A stretch of DNA of 34,428 bases from Marinobacter sp. (lineage in GTDB: Bacteria; Pseudomonadota; Gammaproteobacteria; Pseudomonadales; Oleiphilaceae). Position numbers and translations under genes: made by a program. Location of the stretch: contig JAAZVL010000015.1 in the NCBI GenBank assembly GCA_018623515.1, forward strand, positions 1 through 34,428. The letters run 5' to 3'. Position 1 is the stretch's first letter; each line of letters begins with the position of its first letter. This document shows positions 1-7,452 of this stretch, piece after piece. The notes beneath the pieces are model-generated. The model searched no databases and was not told where the DNA came from. It worked only from the letters and a program-made list of their open reading frames with translations.

Positions 1-1436
1 ACCCCGAACTGGCCGACCTGCTGGAGCGGGCCGTTATCGACAACCCACCGGTGGTGATCCGGGATGGCGGTGTTATCCGGGACGGCTTTGACGACGAGCT
101 GGACGAACTGCGCAACATCAGCGAGAACGCCGGCCAGTACCTGTTGGACGTTGAGACCCGGGAACGGGAGCGTACCGGCATCAGCACCCTGAAAGTGGGT
201 TACAACCGGGTGCATGGCTATTACATCGAGATCAGCCGGGCGCAATCGGATCAGGCCCCGGCGGACTACATCCGCCGGCAGACCCTGAAAAACGCCGAAC
301 GATTCATCACCCCGGAACTGAAAGAATTCGAGGACAAGGCCCTGAGCGCCAAGAGCCGGGCCCTGGCCCGGGAAAAAGCGCTGTACGACGAGGTGCTCGA
401 AAGCGTGGCCGAGCAGCTGGCGCCGCTGCAGGATGCCGCCCAGGCCCTGTCGGAGCTGGATGTACTGAGTAACTTTGCCGAACGGGCAACCTCCCTGCGC
501 TTTGCGCCACCGGAATTCACCGACAAGCCGGGCTTTGACATCGAGGAAGGCCGGCACCCGGTGGTCGAGCAGCTACTGGACGAGCCGTTTGTGCCCAACG
601 ATCTGCTGATGGACACCAAACGCCGCATGCTGGTCATTACGGGCCCGAACATGGGCGGTAAGTCCACCTACATGCGCCAGGCAGCCCTGATTGCCCTGCT
701 GGCCTACACCGGCAGTTTTGTCCCCGCCAATCGGGCCGTCTTGGGGCCGGTGGACCGCATTTTCACCCGCATGGGCTCCTCCGATGACATCGCCGGTGGC
801 CGATCCACGTTCATGGTGGAAATGACCGAAACCGCCAACATCCTGCACAACGCGACCGAGTACAGCCTGGTGCTGATGGACGAAGTGGGTCGGGGTACCA
901 GCACCTTTGACGGCCTGTCCCTGGCCTGGGCCACCGCCGAACACCTGGCGAAGAACATCCGCTGCTACACCCTGTTCGCAACCCACTACTTCGAACTGAC
1001 CCAGCTGGCTGATGATCTGGAACATGCCGTCAACGTGCACCTGACCGCGACCGAACACGACGACAGCATCGTGTTCCTGCATAACGTTCACGACGGCCCG
1101 GCAAGCCAGAGCTACGGCCTGCAGGTCGCCCAACTGGCAGGTGTGCCCCAGGATGTCATCCGCAATGCCAAGGCGCAGCTGACCCACCTCGAGGGCAGCG
1201 CCACGCCTACGCCTCCGGTATCGGACCGGGTTCCGGAGCCGCCCGAGTCCGGCCATTCCGGGAGCCAGGCCGGCGCCAGGCAGACGGTAAGCGAACCGGT
1301 TCTCCAGGGGGATATGTTCGCCACCCTCGAGCCCAGCGCCGTGGAAGAAGCACTCAAGAAGCTGGACCTCGATGACCTGACGCCACGGGAGGCCCTGAAC
1401 CGGCTTTACGAGCTGCGGGATTTAATCAATAAATGA
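1..1436 (+). CDS. mutS: DNA mismatch repair protein MutS (3' part, 5' end outside window)
   Basis: MutS recognises mismatched and looped DNA and recruits MutL in an ATP-dependent way. The reading frame is open from the first bases (frame 3), so the gene starts upstream; the track's ATG at 51 is internal. About 478 codons are visible, roughly the C-terminal half of a usual 850-880 aa protein. The lever/clamp region comes first ([13 protein letters not shown]), then the ATPase domain with Walker [10 protein letters not shown], the Walker B stretch [16 protein letters not shown] and the ATHYFELT motif. A Pro/Gly/Ser-rich linker (near [17 protein letters not shown]) precedes a short C-terminal helical region ending [10 protein letters not shown], which in MutS homologues mediates tetramerisation. 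It is followed in the same direction by fdxA, as in Pseudomonas. Confidence 0.97.
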   Translation, partial: PELADLLERAVIDNPPVVIRDGGVIRDGFDDELDELRNISENAGQYLLDVETRERERTGISTLKVGYNRVHGYYIEISRAQSDQAPADYIRRQTLKNAERFITPELKEFEDKALSAKSRALAREKALYDEVLESVAEQLAPLQDAAQALSELDVLSNFAERATSLRFAPPEFTDKPGFDIEEGRHPVVEQLLDEPFVPNDLLMDTKRRMLVITGPNMGGKSTYMRQAALIALLAYTGSFVPANRAVLGPVDRIFTRMGSSDDIAGGRSTFMVEMTETANILHNATEYSLVLMDEVGRGTSTFDGLSLAWATAEHLAKNIRCYTLFATHYFELTQLADDLEHAVNVHLTATEHDDSIVFLHNVHDGPASQSYGLQVAQLAGVPQDVIRNAKAQLTHLEGSATPTPPVSDRVPEPPESGHSGSQAGARQTVSEPVLQGDMFATLEPSAVEEALKKLDLDDLTPREALNRLYELRDLINK

Positions 1437-1489
1437 CAGGAAAGTTGCGCGGAAATGACCTATGTAATAAGGATATAGCAGGCGAAGGC

Positions 1490-1518
1490 TTGCCCCTTCA
1501 GGGACCGCTCCCTACAAT
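1490..1518 (+). promoter_or_regulatory. Candidate sigma-70 promoter of fdxA
   Basis: TTGCCC at 1490-1495 and TACAAT at 1513-1518 are separated by exactly 17 bp. This matches a sigma-70 promoter well (4/6 and 5/6 to consensus). It would start transcription near 1525, giving a leader of about 75 nt before the fdxA ATG at 1601. A weak Shine-Dalgarno (AGGGAT) precedes that ATG. Predicted by eye only. Confidence 0.55.
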
Positions 1519-1600
1519 ATCGCGCACTAAATTATAAGGTAGGGGCCCGCTCTATCCGGCTCCTGATGAGACTGAACACTCTACGACCAGGGATCTGACT

Positions 1601-1924
1601 ATGGCTTTTATCGTTACTGATAACTGCATCAAGTGCAAATACACGGACTGCGTGGAAGTCTGCCCCGTGGACTGCTTCTATGAAGGCCCGAACTTTCTGG
1701 TGATCGATCCGGACGAGTGCATCGACTGCGCACTGTGTGAGCCCGAGTGCCCGGCCGAAGCGATCTTTTCCGAGGACGAGCTGCCGGCGGATCAGGTCCA
1801 GTTCGTGGAAATCAACGCCGAGCTGGCAGCGAAGTGGCCGAACATCACCGAAAAGAAAGATCCTCTGCCGGATGCCGAGGAATGGGACGGCAAGCCCAAC
1901 AAGCTGCAGTACCTGGAGCGCTGA
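1601..1924 (+). CDS. fdxA: 7Fe-8S ferredoxin (FdxA)
   Basis: A 107-aa soluble electron carrier of the Azotobacter FdI type. The cysteine pattern is complete. C9, C17 and C50 fit the [3Fe-4S] ligands, and C21, C40, C43 and C46 fit the [4Fe-4S] ligands, with the extra C12 and C25 also present. The spacing [14 protein letters not shown] and [12 protein letters not shown] is diagnostic of the family. The C-terminal ~50 residues are the usual extension seen in proteobacterial FdxA. It follows mutS, as in pseudomonads, but has its own promoter and ends in a strong terminator, so it is probably monocistronic. The redox partner cannot be told from this window. Confidence 0.95.
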   Translation: MAFIVTDNCIKCKYTDCVEVCPVDCFYEGPNFLVIDPDECIDCALCEPECPAEAIFSEDELPADQVQFVEINAELAAKWPNITEKKDPLPDAEEWDGKPNKLQYLER

Positions 1925-1941
1925 GTTCCGGTTACGGTTCG

Positions 1942-1970
1942 AAAAAGGGAAGCCTGGGCTTCCCTTTTTT
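1942..1970. terminator. Bidirectional rho-independent terminator between fdxA and lysE-like gene
   Basis: A perfect 13-bp inverted repeat, AAAAAGGGAAGCC / GGCTTCCCTTTTT, is separated by 2 nt. There is a T run on the plus strand and an A run (T run on minus) on the other side. It lies 17 nt after the fdxA stop and 25 nt beyond the stop of the convergent gene, so it can serve both. Confidence 0.9.
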
Positions 1971-1994
1971 ATTGGCCATTCGCTTCTCGTCAGC

Positions 1995-2624
1995 TCAGGT
2001 AGCCGCGAGTTTCGCGCCCATGGCCACGAAAAACCCGCCTGTGAGGGTATTGAGTGCCCGACTCAGCCGCGCGCTGGCCCGCAGATGACGAAAAGTGGCC
2101 ACGATCCACGCCAGTCCGCATTGCCACACCATCGCCAGGACAAAATGCAGGGCCGCCAGCACCAGCGACTGCTGGAAGGCATTGCCGGCAGGGTCCACGA
2201 ACTGGGGAAGCAGGGCCATATAGAACAAGGCAGTCTTGGGGTTCAGAACGTTTGAGAACAGTCCCTCCCTCAGCGAAACACCAACGCTGGCGGTTCGCGG
2301 TTCCCGGACTTCAACCGTAGCGGGTTCGGCACGGCCCCGAAATGCCTGCCGCAGGGAGCCAATGCCAAGCCAGACCAGATACAGGGCCCCCAGCCACTTC
2401 AGAGCATTAAAGGCCCAGGCCGTCTCGACCAGCAGAATGGAGATACCCAGCGCGGACAGTGTCGCGTGGATAAACAGGCCACTGCAGATACCGAGACTGG
2501 TCACACAGCCATCCTTCAGACCACCCCGACCGGTGTTGCGCAACACCAGCAGGGTATCCACGCCGGGCGTGATAGTCAGCAGGGTTATGGCAATCAGGTA
2601 GGTCCAGATCAGCTCGGAAAACAC
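1995..2624 (-). CDS. LysE/RhtB-family amino acid exporter
   Basis: A 209-aa integral membrane protein of the LysE/RhtB family, which exports amino acids or homoserine-lactone-like metabolites; the substrate cannot be read from sequence. The N-terminus has the family signature (ITPGVDTLLVLRNTGRGG, a version of TPGP...L...G...G). Hydrophobic segments lie near residues 5-25, 40-65, 70-90, 120-145, 150-175 and 185-205, matching the usual six. The start codon is GTG, preceded by GGGGGAG at close spacing. It sits 27 nt downstream of the conserved unknown gene on the same strand and may be co-transcribed with it. It ends at the shared bidirectional terminator. Confidence 0.88.
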   Translation of the reverse strand: MFSELIWTYLIAITLLTITPGVDTLLVLRNTGRGGLKDGCVTSLGICSGLFIHATLSALGISILLVETAWAFNALKWLGALYLVWLGIGSLRQAFRGRAEPATVEVREPRTASVGVSLREGLFSNVLNPKTALFYMALLPQFVDPAGNAFQQSLVLAALHFVLAMVWQCGLAWIVATFRHLRASARLSRALNTLTGGFFVAMGAKLAAT

Positions 2625-2651
2625 GCTCTCCCCCTTCGCCGGGAGCCTGTT

Positions 2652-3686
2652 CTAGTCTTCCCCGGCCAGCAGTTTCTTCGCCGCCGCAGAGCGATAGAAC
2701 GAGGAAAGCCTGCGACGAACCAGGGCCTCAAGATAGCCCTCTTCCCGCAGGACGTCCATAACCGGAATCCCGTAGGCCTCGATTTCCGTACGAATCACCT
2801 CACGGGTAACCCCCACGTCATTCAGCAGGTCAGTCACCGGCCGGTCGCCATATTTGGCGAACAAGTGCTCCACCACGGCCCGGGAACAGCCTTCAAAATA
2901 ACCGGTCTTACGGAACTGCAGCCAGAATTCGTAGCCCAGGACCACAAACTCCTGCAACTCGACATCGCCCAGCCCCTCACGGAGCTCGGCAATGGTCTTG
3001 TCTTCCACGGCGACCCAGGCAGCCATCACACTGTCCCGGAGCTCGTCATCGCTCAGGGCCCGATGCAGGAACGCCTCGCTACGGGCAATCAGCCCGGGCA
3101 GGCTGTCCGAAAGCCAGGCCTTGATCCGGCGCTCAAAGGTCTCGTCCAGGCCAGGAACCGCCCTGTTCGCTACCTTCTTGCCAAACTTCATCATGGAGCC
3201 CACCCCGGGAACGGAGCGGGTGATCAGATTGTCTTCGTACAGGTAATTGACCAGCCCGTGATAGACCACATTGGACACCAGCTCCTGGTAGACAGGGTGC
3301 GCCATGATCCCACTGATGACCCGTTCCCTCTGCTGTCGCAGCTCAAGCGCCTCCTCAAGGAAACCGGTGGCCTGCTCCCGGGAAATAATGTCTCCGACGG
3401 TGGTCTCGGCCTGAACCGGGGAATTCATCACCTCCGTTGCCATCTCGGCCGCCAGTTCGGGAATGCCGGCATCCAGCTCCATATCAACAACTACGCGCTC
3501 GATCACGCCCATCACCTGATCGATGCTGGCTACCCGGTTCAGGGTAATCCGTCCGGCATGGTCCAGCAGTTCGTCCAGCTCCCGCTCCAGGAACTTCTTC
3601 AGCTTGGCCCCCTTCAGGGCGGCCATTTCATGGCGGACATGCTCTTCGTACAGCCTGTCGGCCAGACTGCCAGTGGGCTTGGTCAT
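2652..3686 (-). CDS. Conserved protein of unknown function (344 aa)
   Basis: I do not recognise a named family. The track ORF begins at 3764, but the first 26 codons look like upstream sequence. The ATG at 3686 (MTKPTGSLADRLYEEHVRHE) has AAGGA about 11 nt upstream and starts the region with strong charged/helical composition. The protein is largely alpha-helical, rich in Glu/Leu/Val/Arg, with no signal peptide or clear membrane segment. A glycine/lysine patch (PGVGSMMKFGKKVANRAVPG) in the middle is the only marginally apolar/basic loop. It lies between degV and the lysE-like gene on the same strand (27 nt to the latter). It looks like a lineage-conserved cytosolic protein. Confidence 0.75.
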   Translation of the reverse strand: MTKPTGSLADRLYEEHVRHEMAALKGAKLKKFLERELDELLDHAGRITLNRVASIDQVMGVIERVVVDMELDAGIPELAAEMATEVMNSPVQAETTVGDIISREQATGFLEEALELRQQRERVISGIMAHPVYQELVSNVVYHGLVNYLYEDNLITRSVPGVGSMMKFGKKVANRAVPGLDETFERRIKAWLSDSLPGLIARSEAFLHRALSDDELRDSVMAAWVAVEDKTIAELREGLGDVELQEFVVLGYEFWLQFRKTGYFEGCSRAVVEHLFAKYGDRPVTDLLNDVGVTREVIRTEIEAYGIPVMDVLREEGYLEALVRRRLSSFYRSAAAKKLLAGED

Positions 3687-3830
3687 ATCAGGATCAATCC
3701 TTGTGGGCGATGGAAACAGCAGCCCCGAGGCTAACACGAAGCCCGCATCCGGGGGTTTGCCCAAACTACGGGATCACGGTTGCGGACAGGCCAAGCGAAC
3801 AGTGAGCACCCGCCGGCCAGGCGCCCGGAT

Positions 3831-4781
3831 TTACTGAAAATCGTTGAAGGTGTGGGGGTCTGCCGCCAGGGCCAGACACAGGCTGCCCGGCCCCACATAG
3901 ATGCTGCTGGTAATCCCCATCTGGGACAGCAGCAACTCGACGCCGTTACGCTCACAGGCATCCCGCAACCGGTTCAGCCCGGGAAGGTCTTCGATTTCGG
4001 TCCAGGTGAGGCCACAGGAAAGACTGACATAGGGCGTCAGCAGACCAGCATCGACCCGAGCCGCAGCGTAGTTCATGACTTTTTCCACGGCCACATCAAA
4101 GTTACGGGTCTTGGCCACCGGATGGCCCTCGGCCCCCTGCCCGAAAATAACCGGTGTGATATTCAGCGCCTTGCCCAGAAACGCCACTAATGCAGAAATG
4201 CTCTTGTCTCCACGACGCCGGGCGCGCTCGCGGATGTAGTGCAGATCCCGCGGAATGACGCAGGTATAGATCTTGTCCGTGAAGGACTCCACCTCATGGC
4301 GCAGCGCGTTCTTGGGCAGTTTCTGGCCAATCAGCCTCAGCGTATGGGCCGCCAGCAGACCCTGGCCGGCAAAAATCTGTTTGCTGTCGATAACCCGCAT
4401 GGAGAACTTGCCTTCCCGGCCGGCAGCCGCCCGGGCTTTCTCGTAATTGGCCAGAACACTGTTCATCGCCTTGGTGGCGTTCTCGAAGATCAGACTGCGG
4501 CTGCGGGTGACCGTTTCACAGATGGCGACGTCGAACTGGGTGACGATTTTCTCCATGAAAAGGTCATGGATCTGCTCCTCGGTGAACGCCTGGGTCTCGG
4601 CATGGTGCCCCTTCTGCAGCAGCCCGCTCTGATAGAACTCCTGGGTGCGTACCGGATCGTGTTCGTCGATGTAGGTCTGGCCGTCGATGACAGCGGTCAC
4701 GGGAAGGATAAAGAGGTCGTGCTTGCGACTGAACTCATAGGGCAGATCACACGCGGAATCCACGATCAAACCTACTCGCAT
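3831..4781 (-). CDS. DegV family protein (fatty-acid-binding fold)
   Basis: A 316-aa member of the DegV family, whose structurally studied members bind a fatty acid between two domains. In Firmicutes they act as FakB, presenting the acid to a FakA kinase; no FakA is visible here. The N-terminus carries the family motif VDSACDLP, followed by FILPVTAVIDGQTYID and the central IDSKQIFAGQGLLA segment. The C-terminal half has the conserved glycine-rich end (YVGPGSLCLAL). It is slightly longer than the usual ~280 aa. The start has a good Shine-Dalgarno (GGAGAG). It lies between the PF10118 gene (107-nt gap upstream) and the unknown 344-aa gene. A lipid-related job fits the acyl-CoA and cyclopropane genes nearby, but that is inference. 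Confidence 0.85.
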   Translation of the reverse strand: MRVGLIVDSACDLPYEFSRKHDLFILPVTAVIDGQTYIDEHDPVRTQEFYQSGLLQKGHHAETQAFTEEQIHDLFMEKIVTQFDVAICETVTRSRSLIFENATKAMNSVLANYEKARAAAGREGKFSMRVIDSKQIFAGQGLLAAHTLRLIGQKLPKNALRHEVESFTDKIYTCVIPRDLHYIRERARRRGDKSISALVAFLGKALNITPVIFGQGAEGHPVAKTRNFDVAVEKVMNYAAARVDAGLLTPYVSLSCGLTWTEIEDLPGLNRLRDACERNGVELLLSQMGITSSIYVGPGSLCLALAADPHTFNDFQ

Positions 4782-4889
4782 GGTGAGACTCTCCAGCTGC
4801 GGGCCATTCCTCGACGGGAACGCCCTTTATTTTGTCGTTATTTTGAGTCGCCAAGTGTTACATAGGCGGGGCGGAATTTCAGCAACCGC

Positions 4890-5723
4890 TCAATTCGGTG
4901 CACCCAGCTCTTCCAGTTCCCGCAGGTTCTCCGCCAGCAGGCCCCGGTTGTCCTGTTGCCACGGGTGGAAGCCCTTGCGCAGGTAGGCCAGGAACTCGGG
5001 CAGGCACTGGCGGATGACACCCGGCTTCCCCCACAGGAAATTCAGCCCGCCCAGCCAGGTCCGGACACTCCAGAGCTTGCCATCGGTGCGCAGCAGACTG
5101 CAGGTGTTCAGGAAGGTGTACTTGCAGAAATTCCAGGTCACGAACAGGAACACGATCCGGCGCAGCCGCTCGTTACCCACGCAGGCCCGGTAGACATCAA
5201 ACGCCACCGACTTGTGCTCGGTTTCCTCGATGGCATGCCAGCGCCAGAGCTGTTTCATGGCGGGCGTAGCCCCCTCCATCCACTCCGGGTTTTTCAGGAT
5301 CGCGTTGGCCAGCACCGCGGTGTAGTGCTCTGCGCCGCAGGTGCCGGCCAGTTGGCGACTTGGCGGCAGTTTTCCGACCCACTCCATGTGCTTCCGGAAG
5401 CGCTGGTCGATGGCCTCAATGTCATAGCCACGGGCTTTCAGCGCCTCGTTATAGCTTTTGTGTTCCCGGCTGTGCAGGGCCTCCTGGCCGATAAAGCCAC
5501 GGATTTCCTGCTTGAGCTTGGGATCGTCAATCCGGTCCCGGTACAGCCGCACGGCATTGATGAACTGCTGCTCACCGTCCGGGAACTGGAGGGACAAGGC
5601 ATTGAAAAAGGCCGTGCGGAAGGCGTCCTTGCCATGCCAGAAGGATTTCAGATCCTCGCTGACGTCAAAGTGGATGTGCCGGGGTGAGACAGACACCCCT
5701 TCCGGGGTCGAGCTGACTGACAT
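4890..5723 (-). CDS. Predicted metal-dependent hydrolase (PF10118/COG3687 type)
   Basis: A 277-aa protein with the pattern of the PF10118 'predicted metal-dependent hydrolase' family. It is all-helical, with repeated Glu/His pairs typical of ferritin-like di-iron or other metal centres: GEQQF, GQEALHSREH, CGAEHYTA and WHAIEETEHKSVAFDVY. These four Glu/His groups across helices are what I would expect to bind two metals. The biochemical reaction is not established for the family. The start is supported by AGGAGG upstream of the ATG. It is the first gene of a minus-strand series running to the lysE-like gene, and a palindromic region lies about 120 bp upstream. Confidence 0.8.
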   Translation of the reverse strand: MSVSSTPEGVSVSPRHIHFDVSEDLKSFWHGKDAFRTAFFNALSLQFPDGEQQFINAVRLYRDRIDDPKLKQEIRGFIGQEALHSREHKSYNEALKARGYDIEAIDQRFRKHMEWVGKLPPSRQLAGTCGAEHYTAVLANAILKNPEWMEGATPAMKQLWRWHAIEETEHKSVAFDVYRACVGNERLRRIVFLFVTWNFCKYTFLNTCSLLRTDGKLWSVRTWLGGLNFLWGKPGVIRQCLPEFLAYLRKGFHPWQQDNRGLLAENLRELEELGAPN

Positions 5724-5841
5724 GGTGGCCTCCTGTTGTCGGAAATGTTTTTGTTATGCAATCAACAACGGACAAAACGTAACCAGAGGTCCAGTTTAAA
5801 CCTGATCACAAAACCGAAGGAAGGTACCCGGCGAAAATAAC

Positions 5842-5865
5842 TGACACTTTGTCATTAAATGACAA
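5842..5865. promoter_or_regulatory. Overlapping TGACA/TGTCA palindromes upstream of the PF10118 gene
   Basis: TTGTCAT-TAA-ATGACAA (5849-5865) is a 7-bp-arm inverted repeat. It shares its left half-site with a second one, TGACA-CTT-TGTCA (5842-5854). The three half-sites lie between the minus-strand gene start at 5723 and the permease terminator, where the promoter of the PF10118 gene should be. It resembles an operator for a dimeric repressor; the regulator is unknown. Confidence 0.4.
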
Positions 5866-5892
5866 CGGTGCCGACAGGAGGAAGGATGGGTG

Positions 5893-5926
5893 AAAAAAGG
5901 GAGGTATGGCCAGGCCGATACCTCCC
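5893..5926 (-). terminator. Rho-independent terminator of the acyl-CoA synthetase/permease unit
   Basis: Read on the minus strand, GGGAGGTAT and ATACCTCCC form a perfect 9-bp stem around a 10-nt loop, followed immediately by TTTTTT. It lies about 50 nt after the permease stop codon. A weaker hairpin (GCCTCCG/CGGAGGC, 5950-5970) without a T run sits between the stop and this terminator. Confidence 0.85.
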
Positions 5927-5977
5927 AAGGACACACAGAGGGGAAGACGGCCTCCGCGATGCACGGAGGCAGTCGGT

Positions 5978-7354
5978 TCAGTGTTCTTCTGCGGCGCGAA
6001 CGCCAGGCGCTTCAGGGTCTGCGGTAAAGCCAAGCAACTTCGTGCGTTCGATCAGGAGATACAGCACCGCGCCGGTGGCCAGGCCCCAGCCCGCGCCGTA
6101 AACCGCAAGCACCACGCCCATGGTGCCGGCAATGCCTCGCTCGGTGTTGTTCTCCAGCTGCTCCAGGCCCACCATCAGGCAGATGTAACCGGTCAGCAGC
6201 AGGGTCAGCGACAGGGCAATCGGCAGTACCGGCTGGAAGAAGCTCACCAGCGGCAGGATGAACAGGGCGATAAAACCGGTGATCCAGAAGGTTCCACCAC
6301 CGCTGTAGATGGAATCCATGGCGTTGCGGCCGTATTTGTAACGCTCAGCCATGGTGGCTGTCACCGCGGTCCAGATCGGGCCGGCCAGGCCGGGATACGG
6401 CGCGAAAAACGCGTGCATGCCGTTACGGATGGCGGTCACCAGATGGACCCGGTCAACGCTGTTGTCGATGTCCTCGTCCTTGCGCAGGTGGTCAACACGG
6501 TTCATCAGCGACTGGCCCACCACGATGTCACCAAAGGCAATCACGTAGGCGATGACCGCAGTCGGAATGGCGTACAGGAACACACTGGAATCCGGGAAGC
6601 CGACGGCGAACGGCAGGTAGTTCCAGAGCTCGTCAAACGCCGGTTTGGTGATACCCCACTCCACGTTGGGGACCTCGTATTCGCCGGTGGCAAAACCCAC
6701 CAGGATGGCGACCACCATGCCCGGAACCATACCGTAGTTGGCGATCTTGCGGGCAATGGAATTGCTCTCGACAAAGCCCTTGAAGGACACGGAGAACATC
6801 AAGTACAGGCATACAAGGCCGCCAATGATCAGCGATACAGGCGTGTTCGCCAGGCGGCCGCCTGCCTCGATCTCGCCCATCAGGGCGGCAATACCGGCGC
6901 CAATGATGATGCCGCCTTTCATGGACCGGGGAATCAGGTCCACCAGCTTGCTGCCCAGGCGGGTCATCCCCAGCACCAGGAAGATGATGAACACCAGGAA
7001 CTGCAGCGCGAACAGGGCCTGGATCGCTTCGGGACCCGGCTCATAATCCCCCAGGAACAGCAGGACCACGGGAATACCCGGGGTAATCCAGCCCGGCACC
7101 AATGGCACGCCCAGAAGCGCCGGCAGCATGAAGCCGATGCCACAGATCACAACGTACGCCAGCGCCACGTCATAGGGTACGCCCAGGTATTTTTCCAGCA
7201 GGGGAATCATCGCCAGACTGACCACGAACATGATCAGGGCCTGGACCATTTCCGCGAACTCCCAGCGGTAATGGACAAACGGAAGACGGACCTTGAAGGG
7301 GCCAGCGGGCCAGTACGGCTGCTCTTCGCCGTTCTTGCGGTGGAACATTTGCAT
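5978..7354 (-). CDS. Putative NCS2 (xanthine/uracil permease-like) membrane transporter
   Basis: A 458-aa polytopic membrane protein with about 12 or more hydrophobic segments spread over its length. The soluble N-terminus (to about residue 35) contains PYWPAGPFKVRLPFVHYRWE. The segment LVDLIPRSMKGGIIIGAGIAAL resembles the Pro-rich loop plus Gly-rich helix of the nucleobase-ascorbate (NCS2/SLC23) fold, which is the basis for the call. The substrate is not known. The gene follows the acyl-CoA synthetase by 98 nt on the same strand, so the cargo could be an organic acid that the synthetase then activates; this is inference. A Shine-Dalgarno (GGAGA) precedes the ATG, and it ends at a strong terminator. 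Confidence 0.6.
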   Translation of the reverse strand: MQMFHRKNGEEQPYWPAGPFKVRLPFVHYRWEFAEMVQALIMFVVSLAMIPLLEKYLGVPYDVALAYVVICGIGFMLPALLGVPLVPGWITPGIPVVLLFLGDYEPGPEAIQALFALQFLVFIIFLVLGMTRLGSKLVDLIPRSMKGGIIIGAGIAALMGEIEAGGRLANTPVSLIIGGLVCLYLMFSVSFKGFVESNSIARKIANYGMVPGMVVAILVGFATGEYEVPNVEWGITKPAFDELWNYLPFAVGFPDSSVFLYAIPTAVIAYVIAFGDIVVGQSLMNRVDHLRKDEDIDNSVDRVHLVTAIRNGMHAFFAPYPGLAGPIWTAVTATMAERYKYGRNAMDSIYSGGGTFWITGFIALFILPLVSFFQPVLPIALSLTLLLTGYICLMVGLEQLENNTERGIAGTMGVVLAVYGAGWGLATGAVLYLLIERTKLLGFTADPEAPGVRAAEEH

Positions 7355-7416
7355 AAAAAGGTCTCCGGACCCACGCGCGCGGCGTGTGTCAGTTGGTGTT
7401 GTTTTTGTGGTGACGT

Positions 7417-7445
7417 ACCGGCTGCGCCGGGCTGGCGCAGCCGGT
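7417..7445. other. 12-bp perfect hairpin between acyl-CoA synthetase and permease genes
   Basis: ACCGGCTGCGCC and GGCGCAGCCGGT pair perfectly around a 5-nt loop. The hairpin starts 7 nt after the synthetase stop (minus strand). There is no T run after it on either strand, so it is not a standard terminator. A role in 3'-end protection or differential expression within the operon is likely, but inferred. Confidence 0.7.
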
Positions 7446-7452
7446 CAGTGGA

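Noticed and set aside
2466-3734. 422-aa plus-strand ORF opposite the unknown 344-aa gene
   Set aside because: Considered because the minus-strand gene is itself unknown, but the plus ORF has shadow composition and also crosses the lysE-like gene start. The minus frame has a ribosome-binding site and normal protein composition.
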